A stretch of DNA of 64,000 nucleotides from Burkholderia paludis (lineage in GTDB: Bacteria; Pseudomonadota; Gammaproteobacteria; Burkholderiales; Burkholderiaceae). The stretch is taken from NCBI RefSeq assembly GCF_000732615.1, contig NZ_JPGL01000012.1, positions 1 to 64,000 of the forward strand, read 5' to 3'. Position 1 is the first letter of the stretch. The number at the start of each line of letters is the position of its first letter. Positions 47,527 to 55,180 of this stretch are shown here, one piece after another. The notes under the pieces were generated by a model, which saw only the letters and a program-made list of their open reading frames with translations, was not told the DNA's origin and ran no database searches. A program made the position numbers and the translations under genes.

Positions 47527-47836
47527 GGCGTGCCGGAACTGCAAACCTGCCATTGACAGGTGAAGTGTCCACAACATTACAAGCCGGCCACCATAGATGG
47601 CATGAGCGGCGGGCCGATCTTCGCGTTGAACGTCCTCGACGGAGGGGACTATTCGTACAAGCTAATCGGCGTCCAGAGCTCGCGCAACAACAGCGACTCA
47701 GTTGCATTCTGCGCAATGCCGCCGTTCCTGAAGGCGCTTCGAGACACCGCGTCCAAATTCCACAAGAAATTGGGGGGACTGTAACGGCGCGGCGACCAAA
47801 TCTTGATCGATCGGGAGCATTGGCCTTGGCATGGAC
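47527..47836. other. Mosaic junction region after ctlX
   Basis: This 310-bp stretch separates ctlX from the ParE remnant. It contains the serine-protease fragment and otherwise no complete gene. Composition drops towards AT compared with both sides. No terminal inverted repeats or integrase fragments were recognised, so the origin of the junction is unclear. Confidence 0.5.
47560..47784 (+). pseudogene. Remnant of a trypsin-like (S1/S1-like) peptidase
   Basis: An open frame of about 74 codons encodes what looks like only the C-terminal end of a serine protease: IDGMSGGPIFAL matches the G-x-S-G-G-P nucleophile motif, followed by KLIGVQSSRNNSDSVAFCAM and a short C-terminal helix. The His and Asp parts of the triad and any signal peptide are missing. 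The frame starts at a GTG without a ribosome site. Base composition is more AT-rich than the flanking genes, pointing to transferred DNA. I regard it as a decayed fragment. Confidence 0.55.
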
Positions 47837-48094
47837 TCACTGAAGATCGACGGGTGCCGAACTATCTCCGGACCAACAGGCGCGTGTGGTATTTCGCGAT
47901 CTCCGCGCGGCGCCGCTTTTCCTCGGCCGTCCCAGCCACTCGCCGCACGCGAGCCGCTCGAACGCAGCGGCGAACTCGCCCACATAGCGCTCGGCCTGCT
48001 CGGGCGACCAGCGTTCGACGGTGTAGCTCCAGATGCCCTCGAGATCGGTCTCGGCCGGCGGCGTCAGCCGCACCGTACGCGACTTAACCGGCAT
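47837..48094 (-). pseudogene. parE: ParE-like toxin, apparently truncated/altered C-terminus
   Basis: The first 57 residues (VRLTPPAETDLEGIWSYTVE, RWSPEQAERYVGEFAAAFER, LACGEWLGRP) are a clean match to the ParE/RelE-superfamily toxin core. After that the sequence becomes RKSGAARRSRNTTRACW and ends at residue 85, whereas ParE proteins normally continue with a beta-strand region (Gly-Tyr-x-Arg, Phe-Tyr-Arg) and a C-terminal Arg-Ile-Leu-His motif, to about 95-100 residues. That part is missing, so a deletion or substitution has probably inactivated the toxin. It overlaps the parD stop by 11 bp, the usual toxin-antitoxin coupling. Confidence 0.6.
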
Positions 48095-48329
48095 GCCTGG
48101 TCCGCATGCGGGCCAGGAACGTCGGGCCGTCAAACGCGACCGGCGTGCCCGAGGCCTCGCCGGCCTTCAAGGCGTCCTGCAGGACCCGCAGTTCCGTTTC
48201 CCGGGTCTCGAGCAGGCGCAACCCTGCCCGCACCACGTCGCTCGCCGAGCCGTAGCGCCCGGACGCGACCTGCGTGTCCGCAAACTGGGTCAGGCGATCG
48301 CCCGGCGAGATCGATGTATTGCGTGGCAT
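48084..48329 (-). CDS. parD: ParD-family antitoxin
   Basis: An 81-residue type II antitoxin with a ribbon-helix-helix N-terminus (MPRNTSISPGDRLTQFADTQ, VASGRYGSASDVVRAGLRLL) that dimerises and binds its operator, and a C-terminal toxin-binding tail (FDGPTFLARMRTRHAG). It appears full-length. GAGGAGGAG precedes the ATG at 48329. A 15-bp palindrome about 30 bp upstream of the start is a likely autoregulatory operator. Its partner ParE looks damaged, so this may be a retained antitoxin without an active toxin. Confidence 0.88.
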   Translation of the reverse strand: MPRNTSISPGDRLTQFADTQVASGRYGSASDVVRAGLRLLETRETELRVLQDALKAGEASGTPVAFDGPTFLARMRTRHAG

Positions 48330-48359
48330 CGCGCTCCTCCTCGTAACCGCTCGATCATC

Positions 48360-48374
48360 TACCAAATTTTGGTA
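48360..48374. promoter_or_regulatory. Palindrome upstream of parD, putative operator
   Basis: TACCAAA-T-TTTGGTA is a perfect 7-1-7 inverted repeat 31 bp upstream of the parD start. ParD proteins bind such sites through their ribbon-helix-helix domain. A second inverted repeat, TCTGATAA-6-TTATCAGA (48405-48426), lies further upstream and is followed on the plus strand by TTTTT, so it could be a terminator or a second site. Confidence 0.6.
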
Positions 48375-48473
48375 TTCGCATCGATGGGGGGCCGCGGCCT
48401 CGCATCTGATAAGCAGAGTTATCAGAGGTAGCATTTTTGGCCCCGGCCCCGTGGATCCGCCGGCGCCGGCCGT

Positions 48474-48495
48474 AAAAAACCCGGCCGGGGCCGGG
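48474..48495 (-). terminator. Rho-independent terminator of the Cys-rich peptide gene
   Basis: Read on the minus strand: stem CCCGGC, loop CCCG, stem GCCGGG, then six T residues. It lies about 30 bp after the stop of the 54-residue peptide gene. A nearly identical element follows the next small gene at 49024-49044. Confidence 0.85.
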
Positions 48496-48523
48496 TCCAC
48501 AGGTCGACATGCTGCCGTCAGCA

Positions 48524-48688
48524 CTATCCGCCCCAGAAGCACCAAAACTCCCAGCATTGAGTCACCAGGCACTGGCGGGAATTACACTCGAACTGGGGCT
48601 GGAACTCCTCGGCGACCGCCGGCGCGACAACCCCGATCAGCATGGCGGCCGCTAGCCCGCCCAGCACGGCCCTTTTGATTCGACGCAT
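48524..48688 (-). CDS. Small secreted cysteine-patterned peptide, 54 residues
   Basis: A short gene I do not recognise. Residues 1-26 are a strong Sec signal peptide (MRRIKRAVLGGLAAAMLIGV followed by VAPAVA). The predicted mature part is about 28 residues, EEFQPQFECNSRQCLVTQCW then EFWCFWGG. Its four cysteines are at positions 35, 40, 45 and 50, a strict C-x4 period, and the end is rich in Trp/Phe and closes with Gly-Gly. AAGGAG lies upstream of the ATG and a classical terminator lies downstream, so it looks like a real expressed monocistronic gene. It may be an exported disulfide or metal-binding peptide, or the precursor of a modified peptide, but no processing gene is adjacent. Confidence 0.75.
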   Translation of the reverse strand: MRRIKRAVLGGLAAAMLIGVVAPAVAEEFQPQFECNSRQCLVTQCWEFWCFWGG

Positions 48689-49023
48689 GATGCGCTCTCC
48701 TTGATGGTGGATTGGCCCCGTCCGCGCGCGTCCCGATACCGACAAATCGTCTGACGAAAGCCATCAGCAAGCTTAGGCGACGCAGGCGGTTCGTCAAGCG
48801 GCGGGATCGATGCGTGCCAGGTTTGAGCGAGCTGCCGCCGCTCTGGTGGCGGTCCCCGCGGCGCCGGCTGCGGCGGCAACCGGCCAGTTGTAAGGGATTG
48901 GCCCGGCGGTTAGCCAATCAATCCCGGCCGCAGCCCGGATCGGGTACGTGAGTTGCGGGCGACACCGCCCGGCCCGACCAACATGCAGCCAAGCAGACTT
49001 GGCGGCATTGAAAGGTACGAAAG
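48689..49023. other. Intergenic stretch between two small genes
   Basis: About 335 bp. The part next to 48690 is the leader of the Cys-rich peptide gene. A short inverted repeat ATTGGC-10-GCCAAT is present at 48897-48918. No credible protein-coding frame or known element was recognised. Confidence 0.4.
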
Positions 49024-49044
49024 AAAAACCCGGCCGAGGCCGGG
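49024..49044 (-). terminator. Rho-independent terminator of the 60-residue gene
   Basis: On the minus strand: stem CCCGGC, loop CTCG, stem GCCGGG, then TTTTT. It lies 17 bp after the stop at 49061 and is nearly identical to the terminator at 48474-48495, differing in one loop base and the T-run length. Confidence 0.85.
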
Positions 49045-49060
49045 TTCTCGCTGCCTCGTA

Positions 49061-49243
49061 CTACGCAGCCTTGCCTTGCTTGACCGATTCCGGCAGTGGG
49101 ATGCCCCACTCCCGCATCAGTTTTTCCGCCTCATCCCAAATCAGGTCCAACGTGGCCCCGTCATCGGTTGCGGCGTCTAACCCCAGTGCCTCGGCAGCAT
49201 CGTGCCAGGCTTCTTGCCACGCTTCTTCTCGATCGATCGACAT
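49061..49243 (-). CDS. Hypothetical small acidic protein, 60 residues
   Basis: I do not recognise this protein. It is soluble, helical and acidic (MSIDREEAWQEAWHDAAEAL, then DLIWDEAEKLMREWGIPLP), with no signal peptide, cysteine or membrane segment. GGGAG lies about nine bases before the ATG at 49243 and a good terminator follows the stop, so it is probably expressed alone. It lies in the small mosaic island between ctlX and the Hsp70 operon. A longer frame from 49345 is possible but its extra residues look random. Confidence 0.65.
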   Translation of the reverse strand: MSIDREEAWQEAWHDAAEALGLDAATDDGATLDLIWDEAEKLMREWGIPLPESVKQGKAA

Positions 49244-49420
49244 AGGATCGGTCTCCCTACGGTTTGCCGCGAAGGTGCACTCGCTTGCGCGGCTGCCGGG
49301 CGCTTCACTCCACCATGGAGGTCTCGCGTAATCCGACCCGATCATCGTACAGGGCCGGAAGGAAATTGTCTGCGGGTAGACACGTAGTCAACTGACTTTG
49401 AGCACGAGGCCGTAAGCCGG

Positions 49421-49445
49421 AAAGAGCCCTGCAGCCGGGCTCTTT
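49421..49445 (-). terminator. Nine-bp hairpin 3' of the tRNA-like element
   Basis: AAAGAGCCC, seven-base loop, GGGCTCTTT is a perfect 9-bp inverted repeat that begins right after the 3' end of the tRNA-like sequence on the minus strand. The stem itself closes with TTT, so it can act as a compact terminator in either direction. Confidence 0.6.
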
Positions 49446-49531
49446 CCCGGGAGACGGGATTCCAGCCCGCGACAGACTTTCACCTATACCGGTTTGGCAA
49501 CCCGACTCCTTAAACCGCTCGGGCGCCCCGG
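49446..49531 (-). ncRNA. tRNA-like element with a Ser-type (type II) body
   Basis: On the minus strand an 86-nt cloverleaf-like sequence is visible. The D-arm CCCGAGCGGTTTAAGGA is the classic bacterial tRNA-Ser D-arm. A T-arm GCGGG-CTGGAAT-CCCGT follows (normal loop is TTCGAAT), and the acceptor pairs CCGGGGC with CTCCCGG except for one C-C mismatch and a G-T wobble. The anticodon arm is imperfect (TCGGG/ACCGG) with loop TTGCCAA, which would read GCC (a glycine codon) if functional. A long variable region fits type II tRNAs. No CCA is encoded. It may be a decayed tRNA-Ser or an unusual 'allo'-type tRNA on mobile DNA. Confidence 0.4.
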
Positions 49532-49760
49532 AACTCACGGCGAAGGGAAAGTCGCCAGGATTTATGCGTACGAGGCCATCAGCATCATTGGCCGCAAATA
49601 AAGGTTTGACGAGCAGGCAACAGCCGCGCCATTGCCCATTGCTCAGCGGTTTCGGACGCAATCCCTGGATGTCCGTCTGCGGGGCGACCGTTCTGGCCGA
49701 CCGGGTTGCTTGCCCGCTCCTGCTCATATGCAAACGATGCCGAAGCGTGACGCGCACCGC

Positions 49761-52505
49761 TCACCCCGCCAGCAGCTTCAACCCGGCCGGCAGCGTTTCG
49801 CCGAACACGCGCACCGTATCGGCTTCGTCGAACGCGATCGCCTCGCGCACCATGTCGACCCATGCGGCCGACGCATTGGCGGCCGCGAGACGCCGGATCA
49901 CCGATTCACGCACCTCGTCCGCCAGATCGCGCGAACGGTCGCCCGTCATCCGCGCGATCTGCGCGGCCGCGAACGCGGCCGGCTCGACCTGCTTCCAGTC
50001 GAGCGCAAACAGCGCATCGAGCCAGCCGCCGACGACATCCGCCGGCACGACGCCGTGCGCGCTACCGTAGAACGGCCGGCGCGCGCCGATGCGCCCGAGC
50101 GCCCATGCGCACAGCGCACGCTCGGCCGGCTTCTGCAATTGCACGATCAGGCGCCCGGCCAGCTCGACCTTGCGCTCGACCGGCAGCCTTTCGAGCGATG
50201 CGGACAACCGCGTCATGTCGGCGGGGCCGACCTTGCCCGGATCGAACGGCAGCTTGCGCCGCTTGTCGTCGGACGGTTCGAGGAACGCGATCGCGTCGCG
50301 CACCTGCGCCTGCGCGTCGTCGTCGAGGCCGCCGGCCACGCGCCGCCACAGCGTCCACCACTCCGACCACACCTGGCCGTCGGTCACGTATTGAATGCCG
50401 TCGTCGAACAGCGGCCACAGCTGCTCGATGCGCCAGGCGTCGAGCGGATGGCCGAAGCCCGGCCGCAGGCAATACCCGGCGAGGTTCAGCCACGCGCGCT
50501 CGTGATCGGCCGAGCGGCGGCGACGACGCGCGCGTGCGAGCAGCGCATCGAACAGTTCGCGGGCAAGCGCGACGTCCCACGCCTCGCGGGCGCCGAGCAC
50601 CTGTTCGAGCTGCGCGCGCAGCCGGCGCGTGTCCTTCGGCGCGACGTCCGCCGCCTTGCTGCCGAACGAGCGCTCGATCAGTTCGAGCGCCTGGTCGAGC
50701 CGCGGATGCCGCGCGGGCGACGCATCGTCGCCAGGCGCCGGCGCATCGCCGCGCAGCTGGAATTCGAGCCGCCAGCGGCGCGCCGCGTCGTCGGTCGCGA
50801 GGCAATGCATTTCGAGCGTGCCGACTTCGGTCAGCGACGCGGTGAGCTTCACCGGCGTTTCGCGTGCGTCGCTGCCCACCTTCGCGTCGACCACCGTCGC
50901 GATCGGCGGCAGCCGCACGAAATCGCCGCCGTCGAGGTCGACGAGATCGCCGGGCCGGTACGCGGTCTCGGCCACCGTCGACACGAGGTGAAAACGCACC
51001 GGCTGTCCGAGCTGCAACGCGAACGTGCGATCCTCGAGCCGGATCTCGCGGCCCTCTTCCGCGCCCCGCGGCAGCAGGCAGACGCCACGCGCGGCGGAAT
51101 CGGCCGCGCCGTCGTCGAGCACGAGGAAATAGCTGCGCGCGGAGCCGCCGCCGATGCGCGGCGCATGCCCGGCGCGCGCGAGCCCGTAGGCCACCGCGCC
51201 GCGCGCGACGGCCACGTCCGGATGCGCGTTGTGCAGCACGTCGAGCGGCGCGCCGCGCCACGCGCCGAGCGTCCGTGCGAGCCGGCCGGCAAGCGCGCCC
51301 GCGCGGAACACGCCGCCGTTGAGCAGCAGCGTGTCGGGCAGCGGGCCTTCCGCGTGACGCTTCAGGAACGCGGCGACGTGCCGCGTGACGGCCGCGTCGC
51401 TCGCATACGGCAGCCCGAATTCGACGATCGCGGCGCGCGCACGGCGCGGCAGCTCGCCGGCTTCGACCTGCGGAAAGAACCCGTCGACGACGATCTGCTC
51501 GACTTCCTGCCGCGTCAGCTCGGCCGAGCGCGCGCCGCCGACGAGCTTGCTGCCCGCGCCGAGCAGCGTGACGGTGACGGATGCGGGCGCGTCGTCGCCG
51601 AGCAGCCGCTCCTTCGCCGCGCGGCAGCGCTCGACGAGCTGCGACAGGCTCGCGGCCGACAGCCGCGCGCCGGGCTCGGTCAGGCGCGTTTCGACCAGGC
51701 GCGCGAGCGCGAGGTCCATGTTGTCGCCGCCGAGCATCAGGTGATTGCCGACGCCGACGCGCGTGAAGGTCGGCTCGCCGTCGCCGCCCGGCGCGACGTC
51801 GACGAGCGTGAGGTCGGTCGTGCCGCCGCCGACGTCGCAGATCAGCACGCGCCGCGCGGCGGCGAACGTGTCGCGCAACCTGCGACGCTGGCCGTACAGC
51901 CAGTCGTAGAACGCGGCCTGCGGCTCCTCCAGCAGCCGCAGCGCGGGCAGCTTCGCGCGCCGCGCGGCCTCGACGGTCAGTGCCCGCGCGCCGTCGTCGA
52001 ACGACGCGGGCACCGTGAGGATCACGTCCTGTTCCGCGAGCGGCGCATCGGGAAAGCGCGCGTTCCACGCGTCGCGCACATGCGCGAGATAGCTCGCGCT
52101 GGCATCGACCGGCGACACCTTGTCGACGCCGTCGGCCGCGCCCCACGGCAGGATCGCCGCGAGCCGGTCGACCGACGCGTGCGACAGCCAGCTCTTCGCA
52201 CTGCTGACGAGCCGGCCCGGCACCTGCGCGCCGAGCGTGCGCGCGTAGCGGCCGATCACGGCCGGCGCCGCCCCGGCCGCGCCCGCCTGCGCATCGGCCG
52301 CCCACGGCAGCCGCAACGCATCGGGCGGCAGCTCGCCCGCCGCGGGGTGATAGCGCACCGACGGCAGCAGCGGCTGGGCGGCCACCGCACCGGGGCCGAC
52401 CAGCTGCTCGACGTCGAACACGCGGATCGCGTCGGAACCGGCCTCGACGTATGCGACGACCGTGTTGCTGGTGCCGAGGTCGATACCGACCGTATAGCGC
52501 TTCAT
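49761..52505 (-). CDS. Hsp70-family protein with C-terminal extension (DUF3731-like)
   Basis: A 914-residue divergent Hsp70. The N-terminal ATPase shows phosphate-1 TVGIDLGTSNTVVAYVE, phosphate-2 LICDVGGGTTDLTLVDV, and EEPQAAFYDWL and DNMDLALARLVE blocks. A short substrate-domain-like region follows to about residue 610, then an extra 300-residue C-terminal helical domain (HERAWLNLAGYCLRPGFGHP, WSEWWTLWRRVAGGLDDDAQ) that I associate with DUF3731. It is five bases downstream of the second Hsp70 gene, in one operon with the DUF2760 gene. It is not DnaK or HscA: no DnaJ/GrpE gene and no EEVD-like tail are present. Role unknown. Confidence 0.88.
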   Translation of the reverse strand: MKRYTVGIDLGTSNTVVAYVEAGSDAIRVFDVEQLVGPGAVAAQPLLPSVRYHPAAGELPPDALRLPWAADAQAGAAGAAPAVIGRYARTLGAQVPGRLVSSAKSWLSHASVDRLAAILPWGAADGVDKVSPVDASASYLAHVRDAWNARFPDAPLAEQDVILTVPASFDDGARALTVEAARRAKLPALRLLEEPQAAFYDWLYGQRRRLRDTFAAARRVLICDVGGGTTDLTLVDVAPGGDGEPTFTRVGVGNHLMLGGDNMDLALARLVETRLTEPGARLSAASLSQLVERCRAAKERLLGDDAPASVTVTLLGAGSKLVGGARSAELTRQEVEQIVVDGFFPQVEAGELPRRARAAIVEFGLPYASDAAVTRHVAAFLKRHAEGPLPDTLLLNGGVFRAGALAGRLARTLGAWRGAPLDVLHNAHPDVAVARGAVAYGLARAGHAPRIGGGSARSYFLVLDDGAADSAARGVCLLPRGAEEGREIRLEDRTFALQLGQPVRFHLVSTVAETAYRPGDLVDLDGGDFVRLPPIATVVDAKVGSDARETPVKLTASLTEVGTLEMHCLATDDAARRWRLEFQLRGDAPAPGDDASPARHPRLDQALELIERSFGSKAADVAPKDTRRLRAQLEQVLGAREAWDVALARELFDALLARARRRRRSADHERAWLNLAGYCLRPGFGHPLDAWRIEQLWPLFDDGIQYVTDGQVWSEWWTLWRRVAGGLDDDAQAQVRDAIAFLEPSDDKRRKLPFDPGKVGPADMTRLSASLERLPVERKVELAGRLIVQLQKPAERALCAWALGRIGARRPFYGSAHGVVPADVVGGWLDALFALDWKQVEPAAFAAAQIARMTGDRSRDLADEVRESVIRRLAAANASAAWVDMVREAIAFDEADTVRVFGETLPAGLKLLAG

Positions 52506-52510
52506 CGCGC

Positions 52511-54352
52511 TCAGGCGGCGCCGCGCACGTCGAACTCGACCTTCCAGCGCTCGTTCGTGCCGCTCGGGATCGCCTCGAGTTCGAGCGTGCCGGCCTCGGT
52601 CACGCGCGCATGCAGCTTCACCGGCACGACCTCGCCGACCGTGCGCCCTTCGGCGGGCAGCGTGGCCTGGATTTCCTCGAGTTCCTGCAGTTCTTCCGGC
52701 GACCAGTAGTCGAGCAGCGTGCCGACCTGATCCTGGCGGCGCACCGACGAACCGAAGAAGCGGAACTGCACCGGTTCGCCGACGACGAGGCCGAACTCCT
52801 GCGGCGGCAGCGCCGCATCCGAGCCCTCCTCCATCCCGAACGGCGCGACGCACAGCGCCTGCACCGGCGGTTCGAGCCCCGGCACCGCGGGCATCGCCGA
52901 TTCGATCGCGACGTAGTACGCACGCGCCGTGCCGCCGCGAATGCGTACGCCGCGGCCGCGCTTCACGTAGCCGTAGTAGGCCGCGCCGCGCGCGACCGCG
53001 AGATCGAGATCCGCGCCTTCGAGCAGGCGGGCGGGCGGTGCGCCTTCGGCGGCGAGCCAGCTGTTGAGGGTGTCGAGCACGCGCTGCGTGAGCAGCGTCG
53101 ACTTGAACACGCCGCCGTTGAACAGCACGGCGGTCGGATGCAGGAACGTCGCGCCCTGCGGCAGCGTGCGCTGCACGCCTTCGAGCGAATCGAGCGCCGC
53201 GACCTGGCGGCCGAGGAACGCCGCGAGATGGCGCGTGACGCCCGCGTCCTGCGCATACGGCAGGCCGAGCTGCGTCAGGCCGACGCGCGCGCGGCTCACC
53301 GGGCGCGCCGCCGCATCGACCTGCGGGAAGAAGCCTTCGAGGATCGTCTGCGTGAGTTCCGCGCGGGTGAGTTCCGTGCGGATCGACCCGCCGATCAGCT
53401 TCGAGCCGCGGCTCGGCACGACGAGCGGCACCGCGTCGGCCGACGGATCGGACAGCAGCGTTTCCTTCGCGGCGCGGCATGCGTACGTGAGCGCGCGCAG
53501 TTGCCACGGATCGGCCTGGGTGCCCAGCTGCGCGAGCTTGCGGGCGACCACGTGCGCGAGCGCGAGGTCCATGTTGTCGCCGCCGAGCAGGATGTGCTCG
53601 CCCACCGCCACGCGGTGCAGTTCGAGATTGCCGTCGCGCTCGACCACCGCGATCAGCGACAGGTCGGTCGTGCCGCCGCCGACGTCGACGCACAGGATCA
53701 GGTCGCCGACCTGCACCTGCTTGCGCCAGCCGCCGTGGCTTTTCTGGATCCAGCTGTAGAGCGCGGCCTGCGGCTCCTCGAGCAGCGTCATCCGCGAATA
53801 GCCGGCGGCGCGGGCGGCCTCGGCCGTCAGCTCGCGCGCGGCCGGGTCGAACGACGCGGGGATCGTGACCGTCACGTCCTGCTCGGCGAACGGCGCATCG
53901 GGATGCGCGTGGTCCCACGCTTCGCGCAGGTGCGTCAGGTAGCGGATCGAGCTTTCCAGCGGCGACACGCGCGACACCTCGGGCGGCGCATCGCTCGGCA
54001 GGATCGCCGCGCGGCGGTCGACGCCCGGGTGGCACAGCCAGCTCTTCGCGCTCGACACGAGGCGGATCGGCGTGCCGGCGCCGCGGGTGCGCGCCATCTC
54101 GCCGACCGCGAAGTCGCGCGAGGACGTCCACGGCAGCGTCAGGTCGCCCTGCGTCAGTTCGCTTTCATGCGGCAGGTAGAGGAACGACGGCAGCAGGTCG
54201 CGCGACTCCAGCGCGCCGGGCGCGGTGAGCTGCGCGATCGGCAGCACCTGCTGCGCGATGGTTTCGCCGTCGCTCGCGGCGCTGTCGACGTACGACAGCG
54301 CGCAGTGGGTCGTCCCGAGGTCGATCCCGATCGAATAGCGCGAATCGCTCAC
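52511..54352 (-). CDS. Hsp70-family protein
   Basis: A 613-residue divergent Hsp70. Phosphate motifs SIGIDLGTTHCALSYVD and LCVDVGGGTTDLSLIAV, adenosine-site region NGGVFKSTLLTQRVL and DNMDLALAHVVARKLA are clear. It lacks the C-terminal lid of DnaK; the end is a beta-sandwich-like domain (VPVKLHARVTEAGTLELEAI). The GTG start at 54352 overlaps the DUF2760 stop and has GGAGG upstream. Paired with the 914-residue Hsp70 it may form a hetero-oligomer. The same three-gene arrangement (DUF2760, two Hsp70s) recurs in proteobacteria as far as I recall, and its client is unknown. Confidence 0.9.
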   Translation of the reverse strand: MSDSRYSIGIDLGTTHCALSYVDSAASDGETIAQQVLPIAQLTAPGALESRDLLPSFLYLPHESELTQGDLTLPWTSSRDFAVGEMARTRGAGTPIRLVSSAKSWLCHPGVDRRAAILPSDAPPEVSRVSPLESSIRYLTHLREAWDHAHPDAPFAEQDVTVTIPASFDPAARELTAEAARAAGYSRMTLLEEPQAALYSWIQKSHGGWRKQVQVGDLILCVDVGGGTTDLSLIAVVERDGNLELHRVAVGEHILLGGDNMDLALAHVVARKLAQLGTQADPWQLRALTYACRAAKETLLSDPSADAVPLVVPSRGSKLIGGSIRTELTRAELTQTILEGFFPQVDAAARPVSRARVGLTQLGLPYAQDAGVTRHLAAFLGRQVAALDSLEGVQRTLPQGATFLHPTAVLFNGGVFKSTLLTQRVLDTLNSWLAAEGAPPARLLEGADLDLAVARGAAYYGYVKRGRGVRIRGGTARAYYVAIESAMPAVPGLEPPVQALCVAPFGMEEGSDAALPPQEFGLVVGEPVQFRFFGSSVRRQDQVGTLLDYWSPEELQELEEIQATLPAEGRTVGEVVPVKLHARVTEAGTLELEAIPSGTNERWKVEFDVRGAA

Positions 54353-54930
54353 AGTTCCACCTCCGCCGGTGCGACGACCGAGGCGTCGTGGCTGCCCGTC
54401 AGCTTCGGCAGGCGCACGTCGGCCACGCGCCAGCCGCGATGGCTGACCGTCCCCGTGAACGGCGCGGCGCCGACCACGTTGCCCGTCACGCGCACGGCCG
54501 TCGCGTCGAAGCCGGCCGGCAGCGTCACGCGGCTGCCTTCGGCTTCGTCGCGCACCGGCACGATCGTGAAGTGCTCGCGCAGCGCGGCGCGGCAGCCGTC
54601 GTGGACGAGGCGCGCGGCCGCGCCGATGTCGGCGTCCGCGTAGCCGGCGATGTCTTCCTCGACGAAATCGATGAAGCGCGCATCGCGCTGCAGCAGGCCG
54701 AGCAGTTGCAGCGCGGCCTGCGGGCTCGCTTCGCGCAGCTCGGGCGCCGGCGCCTTCACGGGCGCCGGCGCGGGGGCCGGGGCGGCCGCGGGGGCCGGTG
54801 CAACCGGCGCCGGGGCGCCGTCGCGCACGCGCAGCACGCCGGCCGCGAACTCGCGATTGCCGAGCACGGAGAAGAACGTGCCGACGGCAAGCGACAGCCG
54901 GCCGAAGAAGGACAGGTTGGATTCGGGCAT
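54349..54930 (-). CDS. DUF2760-domain protein
   Basis: A 193-residue protein that begins with a short hydrophobic segment (LSFFGRLSLAVGTFFSVLG), continues through a Pro/Ala-rich linker of about 30 residues, and ends with the DUF2760 domain (LQLLGLLQRDARFIDFVEED, GCRAALREHFTIVPVRDEAE). The linker looks like a flexible arm. It is the first gene of the Hsp70 operon. I infer a membrane-associated adaptor or co-chaperone for the two Hsp70 proteins; no enzymatic motif is seen. Confidence 0.85.
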   Translation of the reverse strand: MPESNLSFFGRLSLAVGTFFSVLGNREFAAGVLRVRDGAPAPVAPAPAAAPAPAPAPVKAPAPELREASPQAALQLLGLLQRDARFIDFVEEDIAGYADADIGAAARLVHDGCRAALREHFTIVPVRDEAEGSRVTLPAGFDATAVRVTGNVVGAAPFTGTVSHRGWRVADVRLPKLTGSHDASVVAPAEVEL

Positions 54931-55180
54931 GAGGTCTGGACTCCTGTGGGCTCGCGACATGGCGAGCGATCGTGCCTGGGCGCCCGGCGGCGGCGTGCGG
55001 ATTGCGCACTTTCGCCACCCGGCGCGTGATTCGGTCGCGCCCTCGCGGGTGCGGAAAACCCGTATTTTGCCCTGTGGCGGGCGAACCGGGCAGAAGTTGG
55101 GGGACAGAACGTCGCGACGCGACCGTTTCGGCCGCGTCGGCACGCACGGCGGCCGCGCCCGGCCGCGATGCTGCAGCGCG

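Larger units (their letters stand above)
49244..49760. other. Non-coding block of the island
   Basis: About 517 bp between the 60-residue gene and the Hsp70 operon end. It contains the tRNA-like element (49446-49531) and its hairpin (49421-49445). The remaining 230 bp next to the Hsp70 gene holds no frame I can support. Confidence 0.5.

Noticed and set aside
49585-49760. Short open frames on both strands next to the Hsp70 operon
   Set aside because: No ribosome site, no recognisable motif, and they overlap the end of a real gene.
49632-52709. Very long plus-strand open frame (over 1,000 codons) opposite the Hsp70 genes
   Set aside because: Composition is Arg/His-rich with no recognisable motif, and it lies antisense to a clear Hsp70; it is a product of third-position GC bias.
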